Shown here piece by piece: positions 37,820 through 45,915 of a DNA stretch of 51,733 nucleotides. Position numbers and translations under genes: made by a program. The notes beneath the pieces were generated by a model. The model had not been told where the DNA came from and ran no database searches. It worked only from the letters and a program-made list of their open reading frames with translations. Source of the DNA: Gammaproteobacteria bacterium (lineage in GTDB: Bacteria > Pseudomonadota > Gammaproteobacteria > SZUA-140); NCBI GenBank assembly GCA_026981935.1, contig JALSIC010000077.1, positions 1-51,733 of the forward strand, read 5' to 3'. Within the stretch, counting starts at the first letter, position 1, and each line of letters begins with the position of its first letter.

Positions 37820-38627
37820 GGCAGAAAGCCCGGATCAGTTCGTGACAGTGTCGGGTATGGGAGAGAAAGGGAGCGTGGCCGGCGCCGGGCAGCAGGTGCA
37901 GGCGGGCGTCCGCAAGGCGCGCTGCCATGGCGCGCGCCGCCGCGGCCGGGACCACGGGGTCCCTCTCGCCGTGAATCAGCAGCACGGGACAGTGAATCTC
38001 CTTCAGCAGGTCGCGCAGATCGGCGCTGCGCAGGATGTCCAGTCCCCCCGCAAGGGCAGAGGCGCGCGGCGGTGGCGCGTCTTCGGCCAGGGCGCGCAGG
38101 CGCCGTGTCAGGGTGCGGGCCTGCGCGCAGCCTTGTGATTGCAGGGCAAGGAAACGTTGCAGCGTGGTCGCCTGGTCTCTTGCCAGCGCGTCGGAAAAAT
38201 CCGCCAGCAGGGCGGGATCCAGGCCGTGGGGCCAGCCGGGAGCAGTGGTGAAACGCGGCGTGGCGCCTATCAGCACGAGCCCGGCGATGCGTTCCGGCCG
38301 GCGCCGGGCGAGTGTCAGGGCGACCATGCCGCCCAGGGACCAGCCCGCCAGCACCGTGCGCCTGGCCAGCCGGTCTTCGTGGTGGCGGGCGAGCGCATCC
38401 AGGGTATAGGGATCGACCTCCGCCCCCGTGTCGTGGCCGTGACCGGGCAGGTCGGGGGCCAGGTAAGTGTAGCCTGCCTCCTGTTCTGCTCCCTGTTCTG
38501 CTCCCGGTTCTGTTCCCGGTTCTGCTCCCGGGGGAGGGGGTGCGCCGAGGCCTTCCCAGATCCCGCCATGCAGGCCCCAGCCGTGGAGCATGAGGAGCAG
38601 GCGGGCGCTTGTTGGGTCAGGGTTCAT
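37806..38627 (-). CDS. bioH: Pimeloyl-ACP methyl ester carboxylesterase
   Basis: This 273-residue alpha/beta hydrolase removes the methyl group that BioC adds. LMLHGWGLHGGIW is the oxyanion region, GWSLGGMVAL holds the nucleophile Ser, HGERDPVVP the Asp and PGAGHAPFLS the His. An extra Gly/Ala/Glu/Pro segment near residues 30-50 comes from a four-copy 12-bp tandem repeat at 38481-38528, between the first strand and LAPDLPGHG. bioF ends 14 bases upstream. E. coli bioH stands apart from the other bio genes; here it is in the operon. Confidence 0.93.
   Translation of the reverse strand: MNPDPTSARLLLMLHGWGLHGGIWEGLGAPPPPGAEPGTEPGAEQGAEQEAGYTYLAPDLPGHGHDTGAEVDPYTLDALARHHEDRLARRTVLAGWSLGGMVALTLARRRPERIAGLVLIGATPRFTTAPGWPHGLDPALLADFSDALARDQATTLQRFLALQSQGCAQARTLTRRLRALAEDAPPPRASALAGGLDILRSADLRDLLKEIHCPVLLIHGERDPVVPAAAARAMAARLADARLHLLPGAGHAPFLSHTRHCHELIRAFCHEHL
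38481..38528. repeat. Four tandem 12-bp units inside bioH
   Basis: Units of the form CTGTTCTGCTCC stand four times in a row (the first two identical, the last two opening CGG). On the minus strand they encode the (G/A)E(P/Q)-type run of about 16 residues in the N-terminal part of BioH, in frame. The insert is expected in a surface loop near the oxyanion strand. Confidence 0.9.
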
Positions 38628-38641
38628 GCGTCTGGAAGTGC

Positions 38642-39847
38642 TCAGGATTCGTGCAAGCTGCGCCCGAGCTGTGCCAGGCTGTCGAGGAGCCGGTCCACGT
38701 GTTCCTCGTGGTGGGCGGCGCTCAGGGTGATGCGCAGGCGGGCACTGCCTTCGGGCACCGTGGGCGGACGGATGGCGGTGACCAGGATGCCGCGCCGGGC
38801 CAGGGCCTCGCTCCAGCGCAGCGCCCGTGCGTCTTCGCCCGCGAGCAGGGGGAAGATGGGAACGAGGGGTGGATCGTTTTCTCCGGCCGGCTCCGCTTGC
38901 AGGGCCGGGGGCAGGGACAGGTCCAGTTGCCGGGCGCCGTGGAGAAAGCGGCGACACAATGCCTGGAGGCGGTCGCGGCGCCAGTGCTCGTCGCGGGCGA
39001 GGGTCAGGCTCGTGCAGGTGGCGTGGGCGACGGCCGGGGGCAGGGCGGTGGTGTAGAGGTAGGTCCGGGCGTGCTGGATGAGATATTCGACGAGATCCTC
39101 GTCTCCGGCGACGAAGGCCCCGGCCGTGCCCAGGGCCTTGCCCAGGGTGCCCACCAGCACCGGGACGTCCTGCGGGGACAGGCCGAAATGGGCCGTGGTG
39201 CCGCCGCCGCGGGGGCCCAGCACGCCGAGGCCGTGGGCGTCGTCCACCATCAGCCAGGTATCCCGGGCGCGGCACTGCCTCGCGATCTTCGCCAGGGGCG
39301 CCATGTCGCCGTCCATGCTGAACACGCCCTCGGTGATCACCAGCCGGATCCGGCCCGCGCCGTCGCGCGCCAGCGCCTCATCCAGTGCGGCCGCATCCAG
39401 GTGGGGATAGCGCCGCAGACGGGCGCGGGAGAGCAGGGCGCCGTCCAGCAGCGAGGCATGGCAGAGGCGGTCGGCCAGCAGATCGTCGCCCCGCCCGGCC
39501 AGGGCGCTGATGACGCCCAGGTTGGCCATGTAGCCGGTGGAAAAGAGCAGCGCCCGTTGCCGTCCCGTGAAATCCGCCAGCATTTCCTCCAGGCGGTGAT
39601 GCGCCGCGCCATGGCCGCAGACCAGATGCGCGGCGCCGCTGCCGGCGCCGAAGCGCGCTGCGCCGTCGCGCAGGGCGGCGACGACGCGCGCATCGGCTGC
39701 CAGGCCCAGGTAGTCGTTGCTGCAGAAGTTCAGCCAGCGCCGGCCCGCCATGGCGATTTCGGGGCCCTGGGCGCCGTCGAGGACACGGCGGCTGCGGTAG
39801 CGGTGCGCCCGGCGCAACCGGTGCAGTGTCCCGGCCAGTTCTTTCAT
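38642..39847 (-). CDS. bioF: 8-amino-7-oxononanoate synthase
   Basis: This 401-residue PLP enzyme condenses pimeloyl-ACP/CoA with alanine. NFCSNDYLGLA near residue 40, FSTGYMANLGVISAL, MVDDAHGLGVLG (cofactor Asp) and LVGTLGKALGTAGAFVAGD (cofactor Lys in TLGKALG) are all present. The ATG at 39847 gives the usual MKELAGTLHRL start. It lies 22 bases after bioB. Length is normal. Confidence 0.96.
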   Translation of the reverse strand: MKELAGTLHRLRRAHRYRSRRVLDGAQGPEIAMAGRRWLNFCSNDYLGLAADARVVAALRDGAARFGAGSGAAHLVCGHGAAHHRLEEMLADFTGRQRALLFSTGYMANLGVISALAGRGDDLLADRLCHASLLDGALLSRARLRRYPHLDAAALDEALARDGAGRIRLVITEGVFSMDGDMAPLAKIARQCRARDTWLMVDDAHGLGVLGPRGGGTTAHFGLSPQDVPVLVGTLGKALGTAGAFVAGDEDLVEYLIQHARTYLYTTALPPAVAHATCTSLTLARDEHWRRDRLQALCRRFLHGARQLDLSLPPALQAEPAGENDPPLVPIFPLLAGEDARALRWSEALARRGILVTAIRPPTVPEGSARLRITLSAAHHEEHVDRLLDSLAQLGRSLHES

Positions 39848-39869
39848 GCGCCCCCTGTCGGAGTGGTGG

Positions 39870-40916
39870 TCATGCGCTGACCGGGCCTGGCGCGGCCACG
39901 GGCGAGGCCGCGCGGCGCTGCTGGGTGTCGCCACGCACGGACACGCCCAGGTCGCGCAGCATCTGCAGGTCGTCCTCCACGGCGCGGCCCTTGGTGGTGA
40001 GGTAGTCGCCGATCATCACGCCCGAGGCGCCTGCCATGAAGATCATGGCCTGCAGGTCCCGCAGGAACTGGCGGCCGCCGGCGATCCGGATCTCGGCGCG
40101 GGGCAGCATGTAGCGGAAGACCGCGATGTTCAGCAGGATCTCCAGGGGTTGCATGGGTTCACGGTCGCCGAAGGGGGTGCCGGGCTGGGGGGAGAGGAAA
40201 TTGAGGGGCACGGATTCCACCTCCAGGCGCCGCAGGGTCTCGGCCAGCTCGATGCGCTGGTCCAGGCTTTCCCCCATGCCGAGGATGCCGCCGGCACAGA
40301 CGCGCAGGCCGGCCTCGCGGGCGTGCCGGATGGTGTCGATGTTCTCCTGGTAGGTGTGGGTGGTGCAGACCGCGTGGAAATAGCTTTCCGCCGTCTCCAG
40401 GTTGTGATGGTAGTTTTCCAGGCCCATGGCCTTGAGTTCCCGGGCCGTCTCCCGGTCCAGCACCCCCAGGCTGGCGCAGCGCCCGATGTCGCTGTTGCGG
40501 GCCATGGCCTGAAAATACCGCTGCAACTGACGGCGTTCCTTGTCCGAGCGCACGCCCCAGCCCTTGGAGACCACGCCGAAATCACTGGCACCCCACTGGC
40601 GGGCGCGCCGGGCCTGGTCCACAAGCTGTTCTTCCGGGATGTAGTCGTAGACCGGTGCCCGGGTCTTGTAATGGCCGCTCTGGGCGCAGAAGCTGCAGTT
40701 TTCGGAACAGTTGCCGGAGCGCACGTTGGCGATGGCGCAGACTTCCACTGCGTCACCGCGGAAGTGGCGGCGGATGCGGTCGGCCCCGGCCATGAGGCTG
40801 CTCAGGTAGCGCGTCGGGAGGCGGATCATCCAGCGTCCTTCTTCCGTGCTCATTTCGCCACCCGCGAGAATGCGCCGGGTGATTTCGTGAATGCGGTGGT
40901 AGACGGTCTCGCTCAT
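39870..40916 (-). CDS. bioB: Biotin synthase
   Basis: This 348-residue radical SAM enzyme inserts sulfur into dethiobiotin. The radical SAM cysteines are 70, 74 and 77 (CSENCSFCAQS). Other landmarks are HHNLETAESYFHAVCTTHTY and AGGILGMGESLDQRIELA. In the first of these it reads more like the BioB of Firmicutes and deltaproteobacteria than E. coli BioB, which has an NHNLDTSPEFY-like segment. It is the first gene of the operon and is preceded by a BirA-type operator at 40986-41019. Confidence 0.95.
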   Translation of the reverse strand: MSETVYHRIHEITRRILAGGEMSTEEGRWMIRLPTRYLSSLMAGADRIRRHFRGDAVEVCAIANVRSGNCSENCSFCAQSGHYKTRAPVYDYIPEEQLVDQARRARQWGASDFGVVSKGWGVRSDKERRQLQRYFQAMARNSDIGRCASLGVLDRETARELKAMGLENYHHNLETAESYFHAVCTTHTYQENIDTIRHAREAGLRVCAGGILGMGESLDQRIELAETLRRLEVESVPLNFLSPQPGTPFGDREPMQPLEILLNIAVFRYMLPRAEIRIAGGRQFLRDLQAMIFMAGASGVMIGDYLTTKGRAVEDDLQMLRDLGVSVRGDTQQRRAASPVAAPGPVSA

Positions 40917-40985
40917 GCCGTAGGCTCCTGTCTTCTTCTGCGGGAAGGATACGAAAAGGCGAAATATGAGGCGCGGCCCGGTTTC

Positions 40986-41019
40986 CTGTCAACCATTATG
41001 GCACAAGACAGGTGAACAG
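40986..41019 (-). promoter_or_regulatory. BirA-type biotin operator before bioB
   Basis: CTGTCAACC (40986-40994), 16 spacer bases and GGTGAACAG (41011-41019). The E. coli bio operator is TTGTAAACC-N16-GGTTTACAA, so spacing agrees exactly and each arm keeps the TGTnAACC / GGTnnACA core. On the minus strand CATAAT lies within the spacer, a good -10 for bioB, so a bound repressor would cover the promoter. This implies a BirA with a DNA-binding domain elsewhere in the genome. Confidence 0.75.
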
Positions 41020-41100
41020 ATGATTGTGAAACAGCCAGACTGGGCATCCTGGACAGCTTCCACGCGCTCTCATCGACGCATTTTCCCGGCTCGGAAGGAA

Positions 41101-41129
41101 TTTACGCTATACTCGCCTCACCGTATAAA
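41101..41129 (+). promoter_or_regulatory. pyrF promoter
   Basis: TTTACG (41101-41106) and TATAAA (41124-41129) are separated by 17 bases and match sigma70 consensus at four and five of six positions. The start codon is about 38 bases downstream. A second possible -10, TATACT, is at 41109-41114. Confidence 0.55.
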
Positions 41130-41166
41130 AGCACAAGAGCACCCGTTTTTTCTCCATTTCAGGCCC

Positions 41167-41907
41167 ATGTCAGAAGCGTCCTGCATGTTATCAGAAAAAT
41201 CCATACCCACCCGCGAGCGGCTCATCGTGGCGCTGGACGTGCCCGGTATCGAGGATGCGAAGCAGCTGGTCACGACGCTGGGTGACGAGGTGGTCTTCTA
41301 CAAGCTCGGGCTGGAACTGTTCATGTCCGGGGATTACGACGCCCTCATCGACTGGTTGAAGGCACAAGGCAAGAAGGTGTTCGCCGATCTCAAGTTCCAC
41401 GATGTGCCGGAGACGGTGGCGCGCGCCGTGCGCCAGCTTGCAAGGCGGGACGTCGATTTCGCGACAGTCCATGGTGGCAACGATGCCATGCTCAAGGCGG
41501 CGGCGGACGCGAAAGGCGGTGTCAGGATACTGGCGGTGACGGTGCTCACGAGCCTCAACCAGGACGATCTCGAAGACCTGGGGTTCCAGTGCGCGGTCAA
41601 GGATCTGGTGCTCTCCAGGGCCCGCCGGGCCCTGGAACTGGGTTGCGACGGCGTCATTTCCTCGGGGCTTGAGGCTGCCGAGTTGCGGGAGTGCCTGGGT
41701 GAGCGGTTTCTCATCGTCTCGCCGGGCATACGTCCCCTGGAGAATCGTCTCGTCGATGATCAGAAACGGGTGGTCACGGTGGAAGAAGCGTTCATGAAAG
41801 GCGCCGACTACATCGTCGTCGGTCGTCCCATCCGGGATGCCGGGGATCCGCGCGCGAAGGCCCGGGAGATTCAGGCAAAGATCGAGGATTTGTTTGCCGG
41901 CAGTTGA
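41167..41907 (+). CDS. pyrF: Orotidine 5'-phosphate decarboxylase
   Basis: This 246-residue TIM-barrel enzyme forms UMP. The LIVALDVPG strand near residue 20, the catalytic DLKFHDVPETV with the Asp/Lys pair, LAVTVLTSL and YIVVGRPIRDAGDP (phosphate site) identify it. ATG at 41167 is taken; a second ATG at 41185 is also possible. It is divergent from bioB, with a 250-bp regulatory region holding both promoters. comF follows 57 bp downstream. Confidence 0.96.
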   Translation: MSEASCMLSEKSIPTRERLIVALDVPGIEDAKQLVTTLGDEVVFYKLGLELFMSGDYDALIDWLKAQGKKVFADLKFHDVPETVARAVRQLARRDVDFATVHGGNDAMLKAAADAKGGVRILAVTVLTSLNQDDLEDLGFQCAVKDLVLSRARRALELGCDGVISSGLEAAELRECLGERFLIVSPGIRPLENRLVDDQKRVVTVEEAFMKGADYIVVGRPIRDAGDPRAKAREIQAKIEDLFAGS

Positions 41908-41964
41908 GCAGGTCAGGCCTTCGGGGGTGGCGGTCTGCTGCTTGACGCCCAGGGAGGGGGAGCG

Positions 41965-42726
41965 ATGTCACTGAGGCATTATCTGCCCGCGTTGCAATCC
42001 CGGTTCGCGGCGGGGGTGCGGGCGCTGTGTCCGCCGGTGGCCTGCGTGTCGTGCGGTGCAACGGCCGAGGGTGCCGGGCTCTGCCCGCCCTGCCGGGAAG
42101 ATCTGCCCTTTCTCGGTGCCGCCTGCCCGGCGTGTGCCCTGCCCCTGGCCGCAGATGCGGCGCCCGGCGTCCTTTGCGGTGTCTGCCGGAGGCGGCCGCC
42201 GCCCCAGGCGTGCACGGTGGCCACGTTCCTCTACGAAGAGCCCGTCGTCGGCCTGATTCAGGGGCTGAAATTCCAGGGCCGCCTGCTCCACGCCCGGCTG
42301 CTGGGCGAGCTCATGGCCGAGCGCCTGCAGGTCCTGATGCAGTCTCGGGCGGGTGACCTGCCCCGATTGCTGGTGCCCGTGCCCCTGCACCGGCGGCGCC
42401 AGCGGGAGCGGGGGTACAATCAGGCGCTGGAAATGGCCCGCCCCATCGCTGCCCGCCTGGGCATCCCCCTGGACTACGGTTCCTGCCGGCGCGTGCTCGC
42501 AACGGCCAGGCAGTCGGATCTGGATGTCAAGGCCCGTCGCGCCAACGTGCGCCGTGCCTTCCGGGCCCGCTGGCGACCGGGTTTCGAGCACCTGGCCGTG
42601 GTGGACGATGTCATGACCACGGGGCATACCCTGGCCGAGGTGGTGCGCTGTCTGCAGCGCGCCGGGGCCGGGCGGGTCGAGGTCTGGGTCTGTGCCCGCG
42701 CCCCGCTGCGGGAGGGGGACTGCTGA
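41965..42726 (+). CDS. comF: ComF family phosphoribosyltransferase-like protein
   Basis: This 253-residue protein has two N-terminal CxxC zinc-finger-like pairs (CVSCGATAEGAGLCPPC, CPACALPL), a third pair CGVC and a C-terminal PRPP-binding domain with VVDDVMTTGHTLAEV. RQRERGYNQALEMARPIA is the conserved ComF helix. ComF/GntX proteins are needed for DNA uptake or use of DNA in several bacteria. In gammaproteobacteria comF commonly stands near bio genes, as here. Together with pilABCD it fits competence, though nothing here proves that. Confidence 0.93.
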   Translation: MSLRHYLPALQSRFAAGVRALCPPVACVSCGATAEGAGLCPPCREDLPFLGAACPACALPLAADAAPGVLCGVCRRRPPPQACTVATFLYEEPVVGLIQGLKFQGRLLHARLLGELMAERLQVLMQSRAGDLPRLLVPVPLHRRRQRERGYNQALEMARPIAARLGIPLDYGSCRRVLATARQSDLDVKARRANVRRAFRARWRPGFEHLAVVDDVMTTGHTLAEVVRCLQRAGAGRVEVWVCARAPLREGDC

Positions 42727-42740
42727 GGAGGCCCAGTGGT

Positions 42741-42779
42741 CCCCTGCCGTGTTCCCCTGCCGTGTTCCCCTGCCGTGTT
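42741..42779. repeat. Three perfect tandem 13-bp units between comF and the YfaZ-like gene
   Basis: CCCCTGCCGTGTT is repeated three times without mismatch in the non-coding gap after comF. A 13-bp period cannot stay in frame, so its presence outside a gene fits the idea that coding copies are held to 12 bp by selection. Confidence 0.92.
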
Positions 42780-42979
42780 CCAAAGACCGATCGCAGGGGC
42801 ATTGTCCGGCAGATTGTTCGGCAGTCCACCGCCGTTCTGCCACCTCTTCTGTGCGTGCTTGGGCGGCAGTGAAAACTGTGCTAGATTCAGCCCGCCTTGC
42901 CGTGATCTGACGGGAGCCTGCTGATGAGGGTCCCCCTGATGATTTGGATGACTCGAAAGATTCTGAGGAGGACGAGCCC

Positions 42980-43549
42980 ATGTTGCTGCGTTGGGTCCTT
43001 TTTTTTGCATTGGTCGTCTCGAGCCTGGCGGTTCAGGGCCGGTCACTGGATGTGAATCTCAATAACGACACCGCCCAGTTCAACCTCAGTATCTTTCCTG
43101 CGGGCAGCACCCGTTTCGGCGAGACCCAGATCGGCATGGGGTTGCTCTATACGACAGACGACGACTACGTGGGCTCGGTGGGCATCATGGTGGTGGGGCA
43201 GACGGGCAGCGGTTCCCCTGGCCTGGATGCCGGCGTGGGCTTGCGGCTGTTCGGGGGTAACACGGAAAAAGACAATGATTTTCTGTCGGTTACCCTGTCC
43301 GGCTTGCTGAACTACAGTCCCCCCACACTGGACAGGCTGAAAGTGGGGGTTTATATTGATTACTCGCCCAGGATTGTCACCTTCATGGACGGGGACAGTT
43401 TCATCCACTATGGCCTGCGCCTTGGATACCAGATTCTGCAGCAGGCACAGGTCTATGTAGGATATCGCAACATGGAGCTGGATGTCCCGGGCAAGGCCGA
43501 TGACAGCATCAGCGAGGGGGCCTTCATCGGGATGGCCTTCGATTTCTGA
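42980..43549 (+). CDS. YfaZ-like outer-membrane protein
   Basis: This 189-residue protein has signal peptide LLRWVLFFALVVSSLAVQG and a series of alternating strands typical of a small beta-barrel (AGSTRFGETQIGMGLLYTTD, GLDAGVGLRLFG, HYGLRLGYQILQQAQVYVGY), ending in the terminal aromatic AFDF. It resembles the YfaZ family, whose function is unknown. The ATG at 42980 has GAGGAG nine bases upstream; an in-frame ATG at 42944 would place an acidic stretch before the signal peptide and is less likely. It stands alone. Confidence 0.85.
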   Translation: MLLRWVLFFALVVSSLAVQGRSLDVNLNNDTAQFNLSIFPAGSTRFGETQIGMGLLYTTDDDYVGSVGIMVVGQTGSGSPGLDAGVGLRLFGGNTEKDNDFLSVTLSGLLNYSPPTLDRLKVGVYIDYSPRIVTFMDGDSFIHYGLRLGYQILQQAQVYVGYRNMELDVPGKADDSISEGAFIGMAFDF

Positions 43550-43624
43550 TATTTTCTGATCCGGGTTGCCGATAGTGGCCTGGCCAGTCTGGGCCGGACA
43601 CCGGAGGAGGAGGCGGTTGGACCC

Positions 43625-43960
43625 ATGAAGATCTCCGGGAATATCTCGGGGCTCAATGCTTATCCTCCCCGTCCGGGGAGGGCGGAGAGCATTGGTCCCT
43701 CGGCGGGGGAGAAGCCGCGCGCGGCGTCGCAGGATGCGCATCGCCCGGGGCGGACATTGCCTGTCGAGCGCGTGCTCGAAGGCGAGGTCGTGGATCGCGT
43801 GGCAGGCGGCGGGTACGATCCTTTCGCCCGTGCCCGGCTTGGCGCAGGTGTCAGAGAAGCAGGCGGACATGGCCGCTGGCAGGGGATTGCCGCCTACGAG
43901 GCGCAGCAGGCCGCCGCTGCCCCCGTGCGCACGGCGCGTTACGTGGACTGTTACGTCTGA
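43625..43960 (+). CDS. Small hypothetical protein
   Basis: This 111-residue product is not recognised. It starts MKISGNISGLNAYPPRPGRA, has a Pro/Arg-rich disordered first half, LPVERVLEGEVVDR in the middle, and ends YEAQQAAAAPVRTARYVDCY plus V. A GGAGGAGG lies 11-19 bases upstream of the ATG, a real but rather distant ribosome site. It lies between the YfaZ-like and Nudix genes on the same strand, 75 bp after the former. No signal peptide or membrane segment. It may be a cytoplasmic or membrane-peripheral accessory; no function is offered. Confidence 0.62.
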   Translation: MKISGNISGLNAYPPRPGRAESIGPSAGEKPRAASQDAHRPGRTLPVERVLEGEVVDRVAGGGYDPFARARLGAGVREAGGHGRWQGIAAYEAQQAAAAPVRTARYVDCYV

Positions 43961-44019
43961 GCCCCTTTTCCTCCTTCTCCGTCAATTTTCGTTACTTCGT
44001 TTCCGTTTCCTGAGTTTTC

Positions 44020-45000
44020 ATGCGCCATGATCCAGGCAGCAGCCAGGTGCTCAGCCGGCCCCGACCCTTGCGTGTCGCCGTCGCAGTGATTGCCGATTCC
44101 CGGGGGCGCATCCTGGTGGCGCGGCGTCCGCCTCATCTTCACCAGGGGGGACGCTGGGAATTTCCGGGCGGCAAGATAGCGCCGGGCGAGACACCCTGCC
44201 GTGCCTTGCAGAGGGAGATCCGGGAGGAGCTGGGCGTGATGGTGCGGGATGCCCGCCCCCTGCTCAGGGTTTCCCACGCCTATCCCGACCGGCATGTCTT
44301 GCTGGATGTGTGGCGGGTGCTCGAATACCGTGGGGTGCCCGTGGGGCGCGAGGGCCAGACGCTGCGCTGGGTGGCATTGCAGGCGCTGGAAGGCCTGGAG
44401 TTTCCCGCCGCCAACCGGCCCATCGTGAGGGCCGTCCAGTTGCCGGAACGTTATCTCATCACTCCGTTGTTCAGCGATGCGGCGGCTTTTCTCCGGCGCA
44501 TCGAGTCACTGGCAGAGACTGGCGCCATGACCGGCGCCATGCTGCTGCTGCGTGCACCATGGCTCGATGACGCCGACTATGCCCAGTTGGCTGGCGAGGT
44601 GCTGGCACGCAGCCGGCATGCGGCCGTTCTGCTCCATGACGCCCCCGGGCTGGCGCTGGCATCCGGTGCTGCGGGGGTCCACCTCAGCAGTCGCAGTCTC
44701 ATGGCGCTGCAGCAGCGTCCCCTGCCGGAAGACAGGCTGGTGGGGGCGTCCTGCCACGACGCCCGGGAACTGGCCCACGCCCGGCGCATCGGCGTGGATT
44801 TCGCCGTGTTGTCACCGGTGCAGGCCACTGCCTCGCATCCTGGTGCGCAGCCGCTGGGGTGGGAACGCTTCCGTGTTCTCGCCGGGACGGCGGGCCTGCC
44901 GGTCTATGCCCTGGGAGGACTGGGACCTGAAGACCTGCCCCGGGCCAGGCAGGAGGGGGCCGTGGGCGTTGCCGCCATCCGCGGTTTCTGGGGGCGCTGA
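44020..45000 (+). CDS. Nudix hydrolase (MutT type) fused to thiamine-phosphate-synthase-like domain
   Basis: This 326-residue protein has an N-terminal MutT domain with Nudix box GGKIAPGETPC...REIREELGV near residues 50-72, and WEFPGG before it, which would hydrolyse 8-oxo-dGTP. The C-terminal half (about 150-326) is a TIM-barrel like thiamine-phosphate synthase (AAGVHLSSRSLMALQQRPLP, GASCHDARELAHARRIGVDF, SPVQATASHPGAQPLGW, PVYALGGLGPEDL). This fusion is widespread in gammaproteobacteria, and the ThiE-like part is thought not to make thiamine phosphate. It converges on zapD with 34 bp between. Confidence 0.93.
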   Translation: MRHDPGSSQVLSRPRPLRVAVAVIADSRGRILVARRPPHLHQGGRWEFPGGKIAPGETPCRALQREIREELGVMVRDARPLLRVSHAYPDRHVLLDVWRVLEYRGVPVGREGQTLRWVALQALEGLEFPAANRPIVRAVQLPERYLITPLFSDAAAFLRRIESLAETGAMTGAMLLLRAPWLDDADYAQLAGEVLARSRHAAVLLHDAPGLALASGAAGVHLSSRSLMALQQRPLPEDRLVGASCHDARELAHARRIGVDFAVLSPVQATASHPGAQPLGWERFRVLAGTAGLPVYALGGLGPEDLPRARQEGAVGVAAIRGFWGR

Positions 45001-45034
45001 CCCGGGGGATGGGTTCAGGGATGGCTGGCTGGAA

Positions 45035-45799
45035 TCAGAGGGCGCAGCAGGCGAGCTGGAATTCCAGGTCCTCCTCGATCTGCGAGGGACGTTCTTCCAT
45101 CTTCAGGGCCATGAAGCGGATGGTGAAACGGTGCTTGCCGGCGCTGATCTCGGCGAAGCCGTCCGCACCGGCGGGGAATTTTGCCCGGATCAGCTGGTAG
45201 GGCGTGCTGGTGTCCAGGGACTGCTGATAGAAACCGCCGGCGGCGGTGACCGGTTTGAAGGGCGCGCTTTCGCGCACCTGGCGCAGGGCCAGCTCCAGTC
45301 CGCTGCGGACAGTGGCGAATTCATTCAGCCAGTTTTCCAGGGCTTCGCGGCGTCTTTCCGCCGGCTGGTGCAGCCAGTAATGGAAACCGGGCAGGTCGAA
45401 ATCGCAGGTGCCGCCGGGGATGCTGCTGCGTTGCTTGATGCTGCACAGGAATTCGTTGTCCCGCAGCAGCTGGCCGATCTGGCCCGGTACCATGTAGAGG
45501 CGATCGATGAGCAGCTCCATGTTGCCCAGGGTCTCGTTGAGCTTGGTCTTGTCCACGCCGGGCAGTTTCTCCAGGGGGGCGAGATTGGCGGCCTGGCGTT
45601 CCAGCTCCTTGACGACTTCCGTCTTGATGTCGTTGCGGCTGAAGATGTTGAGGATGTGGAAAAGGCAATCCAGGGTGGCGCGGCTGTCCCAGGGCGAGGT
45701 GCCCTGGAGGGTGTGGTCGGCCTGCTGGAACAGGAATTCCAGGCGCAGAAAGGTGCGGATACGCTCGTTCAGGGGTTGTTCGTAGATGACGGCGGTCAT
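45035..45799 (-). CDS. zapD: Cell division protein ZapD
   Basis: This 254-residue cytoplasmic protein crosslinks FtsZ filaments. The N-terminus MTAVIYEQPLNERIRTFLRL with LEFLFQQ is the ZapD (DUF1342) hallmark, and CDFDLPGFHYWLHQP is a second conserved stretch. The ATG at 45799 fits the family; the in-frame extension upstream to 45898 has no resemblance. It lies downstream of coaE in the usual pilBCD-coaE-zapD order. Confidence 0.95.
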   Translation of the reverse strand: MTAVIYEQPLNERIRTFLRLEFLFQQADHTLQGTSPWDSRATLDCLFHILNIFSRNDIKTEVVKELERQAANLAPLEKLPGVDKTKLNETLGNMELLIDRLYMVPGQIGQLLRDNEFLCSIKQRSSIPGGTCDFDLPGFHYWLHQPAERRREALENWLNEFATVRSGLELALRQVRESAPFKPVTAAGGFYQQSLDTSTPYQLIRAKFPAGADGFAEISAGKHRFTIRFMALKMEERPSQIEEDLEFQLACCAL

Positions 45800-45915
45800 G
45801 GTCTTCTTTCCATGAGAAACCGCCACATTGTCCATGACCCGTGAGGCGATGGCAAATCCCCCCTTCCCCCTCTTTCCCTCTTCCCATCGTGCTTCCATGG
45901 CATGAGCGGAATGTG

